Assembly (NCBI GenBank): GCA_037952775.1
Contig: JBANAY010000003.1
Location: forward strand, 3,100,001 to 3,164,000
Direction: 5' to 3'
Length of the DNA stretch: 64,000 nt
Source: Clonostachys chloroleuca
Lineage: Eukaryota; Ascomycota; Sordariomycetes; Hypocreales; Bionectriaceae
The position numbers and the translations under genes were made by a program. Below are positions 1 through 12,014 of this stretch, piece after piece. The notes under the pieces were generated by a model that was not told the origin of the DNA, did not search any database, and worked only from the letters and a program-made list of their open reading frames with translations. How positions within the stretch are numbered: the stretch's first letter is position 1; every line of letters starts with the position of its first letter.

Positions 1-2003
1 CAAAGTGGTTCACGACATCAATTGGGTACTTGCATGTCACGAGAGCATGGCTTTTGGCCGAAGGTGCACAACAGATGCACCAGTCCGGACTCATTTCAGG
101 CTCTGGCTTTAGGCATCGTTCCCGCTCCTTCGGTGACTGGATGGTTAAGCCCGTGCATCAGTGACAAGCTGATTCAAATAATATTAGGTACTCTCGTGGC
201 AGGAATAGCGAGTGGGTGAAACTCAACACGTGGACGAAGCCCGGCCAGGGGCCCTTACCGTAATGAAATCTCGCGCAATGCGTTGTTGGAAGTTAAGTAC
301 CTTAGGCTAGCACACTGGCTTTGGGGATAATACGGAACTGAAGGCAGACAGAGGCGTCTACCCAACCAAATGCACTTGCGTCAGCCCGATGGTGCCGAAA
401 TGGCCTTGTGACCACCCGGAAGGTGACGCGATGAGCACAACCCCTCTTTCAGATGAGCGTCTCGGGGAGTACAAACGCCCCAGAAATAGCGCTATTGCTG
501 ACTGAGATAAATGCATAGAATTTGCATGTTCTTCACATCGCACACCATAGAAAGGACTTCCGGTCGGAAATCGAGCATGTTGGATTGAGACCCCTCCCCA
601 TAAATCTAATCTACCATGCACAGGCAAGACGCGTTAAGTGCTGTCCCGCTCACGAAACTCAAAACGATGACGCTATGTGACCAGGGGTCCATAAGGTATC
701 CCAGCTCAAGTGGGCCAGTTCTGGGGAAGGCCCCTTGGCGCTATCGGCAACTTGGGTAGTGTCGAGGTAAGTTTCATTTGTCTTGTTTGTTTGCTCTGGC
801 TCTTCATTGTGACTGGTTTTTTGTTGCGAGATAGTTTCATATTCGAGGTTTCTCCTCAGCCACAATTTTGAATGTCAATATATAAAACTTTGGTGTTGTG
901 GGTATCCGACACCGTTGAAGTTTGCTGTTGGTCGGCTCTGTAGCCTTTAAAGGGCACGAGACCGAAAAGGACACCTGCCAACACTGTTATGAAGATAAAC
1001 GCGACAAAAAAACTCAACAAAAACCTAAGGTAGTAAACACGCACACAAACAACTGCGCCTGCCTAGCCTAAAGTAAGAAATATCTATCATTGAGGACGCC
1101 TTGAACCCATTATCGGATAGACAGAACTCTAGGGTAGGAATACTGTATCTGGTGTGGGTGTGGCTTGACACGTTCTCGCACGAGGAAAAGGGCTAGAGGA
1201 AAGGGAAAATGAGGGATACAGAAGAGCACAAAATCCCAAGACGCACAGATTCACTGTTGATCCCTCACGTAGCGCCGCCCCAGACGAGCATCCCAAGCAA
1301 CAGAAACCCGCCTATGATGACATTTGTCTGAGTCACTTATGGAAGCAAGCGAGGGCTTGCCCCATCAGCGCCCCAGATGAAGACGTCACGACGGGACACG
1401 CACTATACACGGTCGAGGTGACCTGCGCCACTGCCGTAAGCCCACAAAAACCTGTCCCTTCTGACTCCATACTTGCTCTTTTTTAAATGTTGCTCCTGCG
1501 TAAACCACGAAGTTTTCTGCTCGCAGCTCCCTCCTTATCTACGGCAACCGGTTATTATCCCTCGCCCCCCCACGCTGTCGCCTTGACAGCCCATCAAACG
1601 CCACTCCCACTCTCCCCAGATTCTTGTTCAAGGTCCCCCCAATGGAGCTGAACCATTCATTCACCCATAACACCTATTTGCTACCATACCCGACAACGTA
1701 GCATCTAAGCGAAAAGCTCTGCTTTGACAACCTTGTCGCCTGAAAGACTTACGCACGAAACACGTGCTGCAGCTGTCGCCTAACGTTCGCCTTACAAATT
1801 GCGCTTCTCAGCCTCGTTTCTACCCGAATCCGATTCTGCATTGGTCAGCCCAATTAGCTGAGACATCGCCACCGAGCAAGCCCTCAGGCGCTGACGCTGA
1901 TTCCTCTGACCCGACCTCGCTCATCACAACCCAGCGTCATTTCAAAAATCCTAGTCAACGCATTTAGAGCATACCACAACTTGAAATCCCATTTAACCTC
2001 ATT
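1..2003. other. Intergenic, upstream of the IFRD gene
   Basis: No supportable gene. A minus-strand reading at 856-1044 has a hydrophobic stretch but opens with GTG, so it is not credible. From about 1440 to 2003 the plus strand becomes pyrimidine-rich, as fungal promoters and leaders do, and is likely the promoter and 5' leader of the gene at 2004. Confidence 0.6.
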
Positions 2004-3302
2004 ATGAGTTTAGCACGCGTCAAAGCCCTCAAGGGCGAGAAGACCGTCTCCCGAAAGGCGCGGAAATCCGGCCGCGCCTCTGGCACAGCTTCGCCCGGAG
2101 GCTCTGAAATTCTCCAGAAGGTCTTCCAGCACGATGACACCTCGTACCGCTCCGGGTCCGAGGCCACGCCCCCAGAGACCCCTCCCGTGACCTACGACAG
2201 CGACTCGGACGGTGGATCACAGCTGCTTGCGCTAGATGAACTCGACCTGACTCCCTTTGACCCGAAGAAGCTTGTTTCGGAGCTGCAGGATCGCAAGAAC
2301 AACCAGACCGATACAAGAGAGCTTCTTCTGCACCACTACGTCAAGACTCTGCGGAATCAATACTCTGCCGAATTTGATAATTTTGATGGCCAGGTCGACG
2401 AGTTGTTTGGGGTGTTTCTAAGAGGGGCAAATCGCGGGGCGACACCTAAGGAGAGATCCCTGAGTCTTCAGTCCTATTTCTTAACAGCGACAATCGCCGA
2501 CGTGGACCGGGTTGACTCCACACGGAACATCCTGAAGCAGATCCTGTCCGACGACGACGACGAGGAATGCCAAATCCACGCTCTATACGCTCTTTGCCTG
2601 ACAGTGGTGTTCTATGCCGCCAGCAAGGATGAAGTATTCGACTTTTTGGATTTCCTTGTGGAGATTGTCCAGAGCAACGGAGATTCGATCAACGCCCTGG
2701 ACAAGGATGGTGTCATGGTCGCCACCTTCGAGTGCTGGGCCTTTGCGGCGACGCATGTAGACATCTGGCAGCATGCCGACTATGCCATGGACACATTTGT
2801 CGAGAAGCTCGACAGCACAGACGTCGAAACACAGACGATTGCAAGCGAGTGCATTGCCTTCATATTTGAGGCATCGCGCGCCCACGAACAAGAGGAAGGC
2901 GAACCGTTCCAGCTCCCTTATGATCCCCAGCGGATAGCCGGCCGGATCAACGGCCTGACAAAGGTTTCGGTGAAGTCAAGATCGCGCAAAGACCGCCGGG
3001 ATCTTCGCGAGAGTCTACGCAGTGTAGGCACTTCGTTAGACAGAGGGGTAGGGCCGTACTACTCCACTGCCACCAATGTCGAGGATGGCAAGGAGCTGGG
3101 CTACCGATTCAAGCTGCGCAAGCGTGATGCCATCGGCCACCAGTACCATGCTCCGGTCGAGTCATGGCATTTTTATCATCGCATCCACTTCCTACGCAAC
3201 GTCTTCAAGGGCGGCCTTGAGCGTCATATGGAGAATGACAACCCAATAGTTATCGACTGTTTAGATGGGCTGGACTGGTCCGCCGTGCCAAGGAGTAGCT
3301 AA
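2004..3302 (+). CDS. IFRD (interferon-related developmental regulator) family protein
   Basis: Uninterrupted 432-residue reading frame. The N-terminal 75 residues are basic then Ser/Pro-rich and likely disordered. Residues about 85-360 are helical and repeat-like with the character of the IFRD domain: an early LLLHHYVKTLR segment, and the later ECWAFAATH and ECIAFIFEA helices. The C-terminal block (WHFYHRIHFLRNVF, GGLERHM) matches the conserved IFRD C-terminal region. Family members are armadillo-like proteins linked to transcription or translation control in animals and are poorly studied in fungi, where a basal role is inferred. No intron is needed. The start at 2004 follows ATT and precedes the basic N-terminus; no earlier in-frame ATG is more convincing. 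The gene stands alone, with its tail towards the MFS gene at 3869. Confidence 0.88.
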   Translation: MSLARVKALKGEKTVSRKARKSGRASGTASPGGSEILQKVFQHDDTSYRSGSEATPPETPPVTYDSDSDGGSQLLALDELDLTPFDPKKLVSELQDRKNNQTDTRELLLHHYVKTLRNQYSAEFDNFDGQVDELFGVFLRGANRGATPKERSLSLQSYFLTATIADVDRVDSTRNILKQILSDDDDEECQIHALYALCLTVVFYAASKDEVFDFLDFLVEIVQSNGDSINALDKDGVMVATFECWAFAATHVDIWQHADYAMDTFVEKLDSTDVETQTIASECIAFIFEASRAHEQEEGEPFQLPYDPQRIAGRINGLTKVSVKSRSRKDRRDLRESLRSVGTSLDRGVGPYYSTATNVEDGKELGYRFKLRKRDAIGHQYHAPVESWHFYHRIHFLRNVFKGGLERHMENDNPIVIDCLDGLDWSAVPRSS

Positions 3303-3868
3303 CATCATCGATAATAAAGAGTGTTAAAGAGTAGGAATAGGGACTTCTTTCATTAATTGGTTTGCGAGCATCCTTCTTATGCATGTACCGAAGCAATATA
3401 TCGATTTAGTCGGTTTCAAGCGTTTGCTGTTGTCGTGCTGGCCTGCGGATGTCATCCAGACTTGTGATTATTTTTTACCTGTCCGTGATCAGGGACTTTA
3501 AACATTTCAATTGGTTTCGTTCGGGAAACTGTGGTAGCATTGAAATAGAATCTTAGTCTCGCGCGTAGCGTATAGTGGCGCCTTGTTATCCTATGGTATG
3601 AAAATATAGAACCTGAGATGTTGGCATCAATGGACTCAATTCACTCGATTCCTAGTAGGCCAAAGCGTCTGACAAACTTGCAGCAGGTTTGTGCCAATTG
3701 ATATTACTCATAGGACTAATCAATAAAGATACTACATTTGATGACTCTGGAATGATCGAAGAGTCAAGGAGCCTTCGGAGAAGAAGAAAACAATCGATTT
3801 TCGGTTTCACTTCTGGCGTTAGGTTGAGGAATTGATCCAGTGATGCAGGGCTTGGGTCAAGTAGTCTT
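3303..3868. other. Convergent intergenic region
   Basis: AT-rich spacer between the 3' ends of the IFRD gene (+) and the MFS gene (-). It presumably holds both 3' UTRs and polyadenylation signals. I see nothing else. Confidence 0.6.
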
Positions 3869-5454
3869 CTAAAAAGCGAAGTTTTCCTTGGAGCCCCATT
3901 TGAGTCGAGTGAAGAGGATACAGACTCCGCCTAGAATTGTTGTAATGCCTGAGAACAGGAAGAGGGCCGTGAAGCCAGACGGCTTGCCGCTTGCTTCGAT
4001 TGGACCGGGTCCTAAAGAGACTCTTCGCAAGTGTGTCGAGATAGGGGTGCTGATAAACGTGGTAATCGATAAAATCGCCATCATGAAGCCGATACGGAGG
4101 CCAAGGTAACCCATGTCGGGAGTTATCTGTGCCACACATGTGGAACTTAGAGGCATGATGCCCCCAGAAAATAAGCCAAAGAGTATGGAGAAAGCAATCA
4201 TGGTGGGAAACGTGGTCATTTTGATCCAGAGCAGTATCATCATACCAGTCAGAAAACAGATCAGAGACAAAATGTTGAACCTACCGAACCGGTCACCAAA
4301 CTTGCCGGCCAGGACGCGACCGAATACAGAGCCGCCGTAGCAAATCGAGAGAAGGCCATTTGCTTGGACTGCACCGACCCCATGACTGGTGGCGTAGGCG
4401 GGGATGAAGCCAAATGGGATGAGGAAACCAAGGTAGACAAGAAACTCAGACATGACGAACGCAATAAAATCCCACCGGAATATGGCTTTTCGCGGATTGC
4501 GACAACTTGGGTCGGTAAGTCTCCCATGCGTATCGTGACCTGCTAGACCTTTCCTCCCTTTGATGAAGACGCACGAAAGAAGTAGAAAAGGCAGGCATAT
4601 CAAGCCCATTGCCCGGTAGACCCATGCGGGACGGGTATGGTGGAACAAGGCGTTGATGATGCTTGGCCAGAATATGCCTCCCACGGATGAGCCTGAAGCG
4701 GCCATGCCCAAGGCAACACCGCGCCTCTTGTCGAACCATTCGGCAATGGCACCGACCGTTGCATAAAACCTGGGAGCCGTCAGCCAAGCCATCTCCCGAA
4801 CGTCTCTTAGTGTGGCGTGCGCACAAAAGAGCATTTCTAATGCTGAACATGATGCCCTGAGTGAGCAGGAAGTGCCACCAGTGACTGCTGGAGCCCGCGC
4901 CCATGCATGAGGCGAAAATCAGGACTGATCCAAAGATTATCAGAGGCCTCGCGCCCCATCTATCAGATGCCGGGCCAATCAGGATCCCAGAGCTGAAGAG
5001 GATTCCTGTCTGGAAGATTGTTCAACCTGGCATTAGCCGTTGCCGTAGGATTTCTAGGACGTGAATCATACCTGCAAGTTGCCGATCCAGGTGACTCGTG
5101 CTGATGTCCACGTCGTACCCCCTTCTATCGCAATGTTTTCGTAATAGTCTTGAAAAGTGCCCCATGAGTTGAGAAGGCCTAGAATCGATGACTTGTCAGT
5201 CTGTGAGCTCCTCAAAAGCAATCGAGAAGTCAATCACCGAATCCCGTGCAGAAATTGAGAAACCCAGCCAATACGACAACCCAGGCCCGAGTACCCCCAT
5301 CCGGGATTCCCACATAATCATCGGTCGGTGTCTTTTCCGGATCTTTTCCATTTTCCTCCTTTATTATTGTATTGTCTTTGACTGCCTCTTTTCCCTGAGG
5401 AGAGGGTGTGATATCTGCGAAGACGGGATCCTGGTTGCGGGACAACAACTGCAT
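3869..5454 (-). CDS. MFS transporter, monocarboxylate (MCT/SLC16-like) type
   Basis: Four exons read on the minus strand: 5454-5238, 5178-5072, 5009-4825 and 4769-3869. All junctions are GT-AG and the exons total 1410 bases, giving 469 residues. The N-terminal 50 residues are hydrophilic and lead into the PDGGTRAWVVV motif that opens TM1 of fungal MCT-like permeases. FGLLNSWGTFQDYY follows across the first junction, then the TM2-3 loop DRWGARP, the WFDKRRGVALG loop, and in the second half the FGDRFGRFN signature between TM8 and TM9. About 12 membrane segments are expected, at the plasma membrane. Substrates of such fungal proteins (monocarboxylates, nicotinate, riboflavin-like compounds) cannot be assigned from sequence. 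The third intron starts GTGCGC, an acceptable but weak donor; reading through it would break the frame before the WFDKRRG loop, so the intron is supported. Confidence 0.85.
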
Positions 5455-8332
5455 TCTTGCTTCTCTCCCTAATCGGGCCCGTCGAAATAAGATAAAAAAT
5501 ATAAATATGTTGTATCGATATTAATCAGCTCGCAAAATGAGTTAATGATGTATTGTAATGAATGTCGGGTCGGTCTGGCTGCTCGCTGAATCCACCAGCT
5601 CGGTCGATGGTGTTGTGATGTTACGGATGGCGAGGGTGGGCCGTTCGAGACGAGAAAGAATAACATTTGAGCCACTGGTTTATCCTTCCAAATGAGTGAT
5701 TGCCTGTTGAAGAAATCGTATATCGTGGACTGAGGAAGTTGCTGTGGCAGGTCTGGACACCTGCCATGCCCGCACCTGCTGGTAACATCATTGGAGCCTG
5801 TGCGCATTAGTATCTGGAGCATAAATTCTGTGAAGTATATCCCCAGGCGTGACTCGTCAATCGAAGCATTTTGCAGGTTCTCCTTCTGGAATTCCCGGCT
5901 TCTTATAGCAGCACCCGCCGTTGTTAGCATAGGCACACCGGCCATACTGGAAGATGATGATGGCAGCGCAAACCACTACTGAAAACCTCGAGCAGAAAGA
6001 GACGACGGAGACGCCAGTATAAATAATATTTTCTTTCTTTTCATTTGTTTTTATTTTAACAAGGATTTGTTTACATCGAGCCCTGTCTGGCTCCGGTTGC
6101 CTTCGCTACTGAACGGAAGCCCGCGCACCAGGACGGAGCAGCAGCTCAGCACGGACGAAGCTGACAGGACTATCGCGACTTCACTCGATCAACTTCCCCA
6201 GGTTTTCCAGGGTGCTTGCACAGAATTTAAGCTCCGATCGAACTTGTGGATATTGCCGCCTCGTGGGAAGCTATCGAGATGCGATCGAGTGAAGGGGAGG
6301 GGGTGTGAACGATTCTTGGACGGAGAATTGATGCTGGTCGAGATCTGAGAGCTACGTAGCTTGATATATCGCCTTGAAGCTTTCACAATGGCCATAACTA
6401 CGTGCTACCGCATGGATTCAGACATGGCATTGTGATTGAGAGTGCCTCTCGCCTTCTCCTATCTGAAAAGTGCGTAGTTTACATCCGGCTACCCTTCTTC
6501 CACAGAACTACAGCTCTACCTCCCTCAACGACCTTCGACCACCAGTGCCATGTATGTCTGGCGGAAATCAAAACATTCATGATTGAGTATCGTTCTTTGA
6601 TATCACGTGGACCTGGTCTGTACGACTGCTCTGGCTGGCAGACCTAATGGGCACATGCGGGCTTCTGGGCCCGAGCCGGTGTTTGCTCAGCTGTGGCTCG
6701 ATAAAACGAGCATTTACGAGTGCTAATAATATCTGCTGCCAAAAACGGCACCAAACCTCGACCAACGCCAAGAACCCCTTTCTCAGCCTCAGTACGGAGT
6801 ATTCTGAATCGATTGCTTATCATGGTGGACGAAGATCTCCCCCGGGTAGAATTAGGTTTACTGGAGACCGAGATTGCACCAGGCCAAAAAAGAAACAATA
6901 TGTGTATGACCACGAGGGACAGAAACGCCCTGGTGTACCATCAAGGGTCAATATGGGTTATTTTAGAGCGTTCGGCAGCCAAAAACAGCATCAAAACTGG
7001 AGTCAGCACAGATTCTCCGTTCAAGTTCGCGATTCTACATGAGTACCAAGACCGATCGTAGGGCTGCAAGCATCTTGTGAATAATAGTGTGGTCTGGATT
7101 GGGGATGGGGGGTTTATTCTTGGAAAGCTTGTCGAACGACTGCAATGCACAGTAATGCCTTGAAACGATCACAGCCAGTCCCTAGCCTAAGCTTTCACAA
7201 CAGCAGGTATCCTGGATCCTTTAGCGGGGAAAGGCACCAGCGTTGTTGGCACTAACGAGCTGTCATCAAGGCGAGCTGAGACTGGTGCGAGTGATGCAGC
7301 CAAATGTAGAACAGGCAGGGGGGATACCTCATAAGTCGGCAGTCAGACAGCAGTGCAGCTTGTCAAGCTTAGTCAATCAGTTCCTTGCAACGAGTCCAGG
7401 TTTACATTTAGAGCTGTAGATAGGCAGAAACCCCACAGTTCGCGTCCGTGCATGGACAGAGTCAAGGAATATGGGATAATTTTGGTGACCGCTCTGTTGT
7501 TGCTGGCGAAATGGTCCAGGAACTACAGGACGTCAGTGCCTGGGGGCAGGCTTGACATCACCGCTCCTTACTGATGGCGGCCGGAGGATTCTGACTACTA
7601 TAGGATCTTCTGCTTTGACGGCCGGCTCCAAAGCGACACCCAGCGGCGAGGCGAAGCTGAAGGGCACGATCTCTAACAGACGCGCGCCTGGAAGCCAGCG
7701 TGTGCAATGTGGTGTGGCCGGGGGGATGGGCTCAGCTGGCGACCGCGAGGGTACAAGCCGTGAATTTGGGCAATGTACATGCCAGCGTACCGTGGCTTAC
7801 CTCAACCCGCAGCGTTTGAGGCCCCTGATCCCTGCCGTTATTTCTGTATTTGGGCGTTCAACGCTGCTGGCTCTGCAATATTACTCAGTCGCTCCTTCCA
7901 GCGAGCGCCCCCCCACAGGCCCGGTCGCTCTTGCCCAGCACCCCCCCGTACATCTAATTTCCTCACCTGCACCCCCTCCTTCAGGTGGGCGTGCACTGAC
8001 TCTGCACGCTACTGCAGGAAAGACGCCCCACCGACCTACGTCGAGGCCCATGTTCTTCATCTCCACTGCCATCAACCCACTCACAAGAATAGAAGTCAGG
8101 GCCTGAGATCCTGTCGACTTGTTGACACTCTCCAATCGAGCTAGTTTGCTCTTTGAAACTGTGCACAGCTCTCATTTCCAAACATCTTTATATCTCGGGC
8201 GTCCTCACCATCATCGGCTACCTTCTCTCTCACCATCACCAACCTCCAACCTCCACAACAACCATCTTGGATACGCTCTCGAGCATCACATCCAAACCTC
8301 ATTCCCACACAGCCCCAACACAATCACACACA
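5455..8332. other. Intergenic region between divergent MFS and Zn2Cys6 genes
   Basis: About 2.9 kb shared by two divergent genes. A minus-strand ATG frame of 158 codons lies at 5469-5945, directly upstream of the MFS gene. I recognise no domain in it and its end is low-complexity. From about 7900 to 8332 the plus strand is strongly C/T- and CA-rich (a long run of CACCATC/CCAACC-like sequence), which fits the promoter and leader of the gene at 8333. No other gene is supportable. Confidence 0.55.
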
Positions 8333-10677
8333 ATGTCTACCAAGCACCGTTTGAGGCGATCTTGCGCTTTCTGCCGCGCCCGCAAGATCAAGTGTTCCAA
8401 TGAGACGATCTGCGAGGCCTGCCGAAGACAAGGCGCCGACTGCATCTACGACTTTGAGCCCCCCGACCCAAGACTCGCACCAGCATGGACGGAACTGCAT
8501 CCCCTGCCCTGAACAGAGGCCGCTCTTCCACCTGCGGATCTTTCCACGAGAGCCCCCTTCTCGGTGGCCAGATGACAGAGGAGCCCTTCCTCGCCGACGA
8601 GATCGAGGATGTCGCTACTGTCCTTGACCGCACATTCTTCCAGAGCTTCAACGCAAACACAGTCAGAGCCACTCCTCGATCACGGAGCCGACCTGATGCT
8701 TCTCACCTTAAGAAGTCTAGCATCCTTTCCCTTCTCTCACACGACCTAGTTGGTCTCTCCGCTTCCCAGCTTGGCTCTCTGGGCTGCTCTCACTTGGAAG
8801 ATGAGAGCGCTAGCTTCTTCCTCTCCGGCCTTGACACCGACGAGACCCAGAACATGTTTGACAATGTTGTTCCTGCCACAAACCCAGTGACTGAGTATGG
8901 CCAAAGGCAACAGACTCAGCTGATTGATGTCTGGTACTCCACCCACCCCCTTTCCTTCCTCGTTTCCAAGACTCTCCTCCTTCGCGAGCTCCGCGATGGT
9001 ACTCACGATGAGATCCTCTTGGCCGTCATGCTTGCCGATGCCAACTTCACCATTGGAAGCGAGGCATCCAATGCTCGTGGACATGCCCTGCTCCAGTACG
9101 CCACTTCCCAGCTTCGCCAGCGTCCTCTGCAGACCACCAAGAACAGTGGAGTCGCTACTGACTCTGGCACCGTCGTCTACAGTGGCATCTCCACCCGCAT
9201 CTTCAGCGGCATCTCCACAGTCCAGGCTCTCATGCTTCTTGGATGGAACGCCTTGACCTCTTCTCAGTTCCGCCGCGCCATTACCTACATCCAGCTTGCT
9301 GGTCGCCTGGCCACTGATCTCAAGGAGCAGGTCATCACCATGGATGGCATGCAGCTTTCCAGCCGTATTAACGGCATTGATGTCTATGACGTCGAGAAGG
9401 AGTTGATCGACCACCTGTACTGGACCACCTACTCTCTCACCCTCTGGGCTTACGTCCAGACTGGTCGGGGTTACTTCTCCGTCTCTCCTACTGTCATCCC
9501 TACCATCATGATCCCTGCCACTGAGGAGACCTCCTCTTCCATCCAGCTTGATCTCATTTCCGAGAATGTCAACACTCTCCAGAAGCAGAAGTCCTCCATT
9601 CGGGAGATGTGGGCCCTTGCCCATGTCTCCATCTCCATCGCCAACGCTTGTGGCTTCCACCCTCAGCAGCATGGTCACTCCATGGCTGGCCCAGTCCACA
9701 GGTGCCGCGACACCAGCCGCTTCCTCATGGAGAGCATCAACGAGCTCAATAAGACTGGCCAGGGCGCTTCCGCTGCTAGCTTCGTCCTTGTCATCTACCA
9801 CACTCTGGCCATCCAGTTCCTCTTCCCTGCCCAGTCCGAGGACAGCATCATGGCTGATGTGGTTGAGCGTCTCTGCTACTCAGTCGAGGAGATCCTCCAG
9901 ATCTTCGCTCATGCTTCCAACAACAAGCAGGAGGAGATCGAGTCTTCCCTCAAGACCGCTCTCCCCGCTGCTTTTGGCTTGGCCATTGACACCTGCTCCC
10001 GTGCTCTGCAGCTGATTAATGCCCAGAAGGCTTCCGGTGCTCTGCTCCGAACCTTCCCTTCGATCCAGGCTTACACTCCTAAGCTGGACTCGATGACCAG
10101 CCGTCTCTACACCATGAGCAAGGATGACTTCCTTGACCAGCGAAGTGGTCTCCGCGCGATTCGCAAGCAGCTTAAGGCTTCCATGCGCGGCACTAGCTCT
10201 CCCCGCTCCCACAGCCTTTCCCGCAGCGTCTCTTCCTGCAGCGAGACCCCTTCCCTGTCCCAGGCTCCTTCTATGTCTCCTGCTGGCTCCGACTTCTCCA
10301 GCGCTCCCACCCCCGAGAACGATGTTCAATCAGTCTTCGTCTCACCCAAGGCTCAGAGCATGGCTCCCCAGGCTGGAATGGGCCAGATGTTCGTCGACAA
10401 CAGCATGATGAAGTCTGCTTGGCGCAGCAACCCCGCAATGGGTACTGCCGCCCCCAACGATCTCATGTACAACGCCATGAACCCCAACGCTTTGGGTATT
10501 CACAACGCTGACGACCTCAGCCTCGCTGGCATGGTCGACCTTCAGCAGGCCTGGCTTCCTCAGATGCCCATGATGACCGAGGTCGACATGGGAAGCGTTC
10601 AGTGGGACTGGAGCCAGCCAATCAAGCCTGACTCTGTCCCCACTGGTGGATGGTCCGACATGGACATGGTTCTGTAA
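8333..10677 (+). CDS. Zn2Cys6 fungal transcription factor, frame broken after the zinc cluster
   Basis: The first frame starts at ATG 8333 and encodes a perfect Zn(II)2Cys6 cluster: Cys11-x2-Cys14-x6-Cys21-x5-Cys27-x2-Cys30-x6-Cys37, with the basic RARKIKC segment. This frame stops at 8510-8512. A second frame, open from 8458 to 10677, carries the rest: a middle homology (fungal_trans-like) region with WYSTHPLSFLVSK and helical segments such as RRAITYIQLAGRLA, then a Ser/Pro-rich and Met/Gln/Asp-rich C-terminal part that looks like an activation domain. No GT-AG intron connects the frames. One extra C in the six-C run at 8459-8464 would join them as one 781-residue protein. Codon choice is strongly biased to C- and T-ending codons, unlike most neighbours, suggesting high expression or conservation. 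It is presumably a nuclear DNA-binding regulator; I do not recognise the specific orthologue. Confidence 0.85.
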
Positions 10678-12002
10678 TCATCTCTTGATGAAGCATTTCC
10701 TTACCATTTTCTCTCTAGAGCATATGATACCACACATTTGTCATCAGCGAATAACATAGCATGGATTGGCGCATTTGATTTTTAGATTTTCTTCTCTTCT
10801 TCTACCACACATTTTTAAACCATTTACTTCTTCTATCTATTTTGAGCATTGGGATTTTTGGATATTTTCTTTGGCGCATAGGGGAAAAAGGGACATGAAA
10901 CAATTTGAGACATGATTTGAACAGATTCAATTGAAATTTTCTACTTCACAAACAAACCACTTCATTCGCTTGCCTCAGTGACATTATGAATGAGCTTGAT
11001 TAATTTCTTCAATAGAACTAATACTTGGAACGCATCTAGCACAGGATCTGGGAGACGGCGCTTAAGATTGATTGGAACTTTTGCATCCAGCCGCATCATC
11101 GGTAGTGCTTGCGAATAGCGCTGGGTGTTACGCACTTTGGCACTGACGTTATGTAGTAAGGTACTGGACGGATCAATTGTTGGCACTCGCTCTGTCAGGT
11201 AAGGAGTCACATAGGTAGTGGTGAACTACTACTGTATGGAGAGGACTTTACTAAGCTGGAGAGCAATCCCGCGGCAACTTACCCACCCACACCGACCACA
11301 TCCCATGAACTGCTGAGTGGGAAACCGAGCAGTTCACGTCTACCATCATACGAAATACGTGTGAGCTTTGCAAAATATCCCGCGATAGGCAAGGCAGAAC
11401 TACACTGTCAAGGAGCTGTGTTGGGTATTTCCTCCGCTAGCCAGCCCCGCACTCCAGCGAGCTAGCTGCTAGCGACGCTGCAGGGCGACTGTTGAGGATA
11501 AGCCTGGAGCCTGTAAGCGGGCATTGAAGAGTTGGTGGTGTGAACTGGCACGCATGCATGGGAGAGAGGCTGAGTCTCGCTCGTAGCAGCACGCGGGCAG
11601 CGGTGCACGATCCTTCAAGGTGAGCTGAACACTCGAACCTGGCGATAGTAGGCCTTAGGCTGAGCATCACGTATTTCGTATGTACCATCTTGCGTCGTTT
11701 GGGCGTTTGTGTCAATGGGGTTTGGGCTGTGTTTACCGAAATACAAGTTTCCTCTATGGGGGTTCCCTGTGCGTTGATGACGGCCTCTCGCTGTTAGGGG
11801 CACTTTGTCAAGGTGAGCGGGTGCGGAAAGCGGACTAGATCACCGTACTTGGGGCATCTTCATTACATACATGCAGGGCTTGATGGGTGCATCTCACGGC
11901 CGGAAGCTTGATTGATTACCCATTCAATGGAATAGCGATCTTCCACCAGACCGAGCTTCACCGCCAAGGATCGCGGGTTTGGCCCTCAGCACTAATGGCA
12001 GG

Positions 12003-12014
12003 CCCCCCCCCCCC
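12003..12014. repeat. Homopolymer run of 12 Cs
   Basis: Uninterrupted run of twelve Cs in non-coding DNA. Its length is probably unreliable, given the C-run problems seen in genes of this window. Confidence 0.9.

Noticed and set aside
856..1044. Small minus-strand frame with a transmembrane-like stretch
   Set aside because: It starts at GTG, not ATG, has no homologue I recognise and no promoter-like context.
5469..5945. 158-codon minus-strand ATG frame upstream of the first MFS gene
   Set aside because: No domain, unconvincing composition, and it lies where the MFS promoter must be. It could be a relic but there is no support.
7552..8106. 184-codon frame in the leader of the Zn2Cys6 gene
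   Set aside because: Gly/Ala/Pro/Arg-rich with no domain, overlapping another equally long frame; looks like chance in GC-rich promoter DNA.
8391..8520. An intron joining the two frames of the Zn2Cys6 gene
   Set aside because: The only GT lies inside the zinc cluster; using it would remove required cysteines. No GT-AG or GC-AG pair keeps both parts.
8746..9801. 351-codon open frame antisense to the Zn2Cys6 gene
   Set aside because: Results from strongly biased codons on the plus strand; no domain and low-complexity composition.
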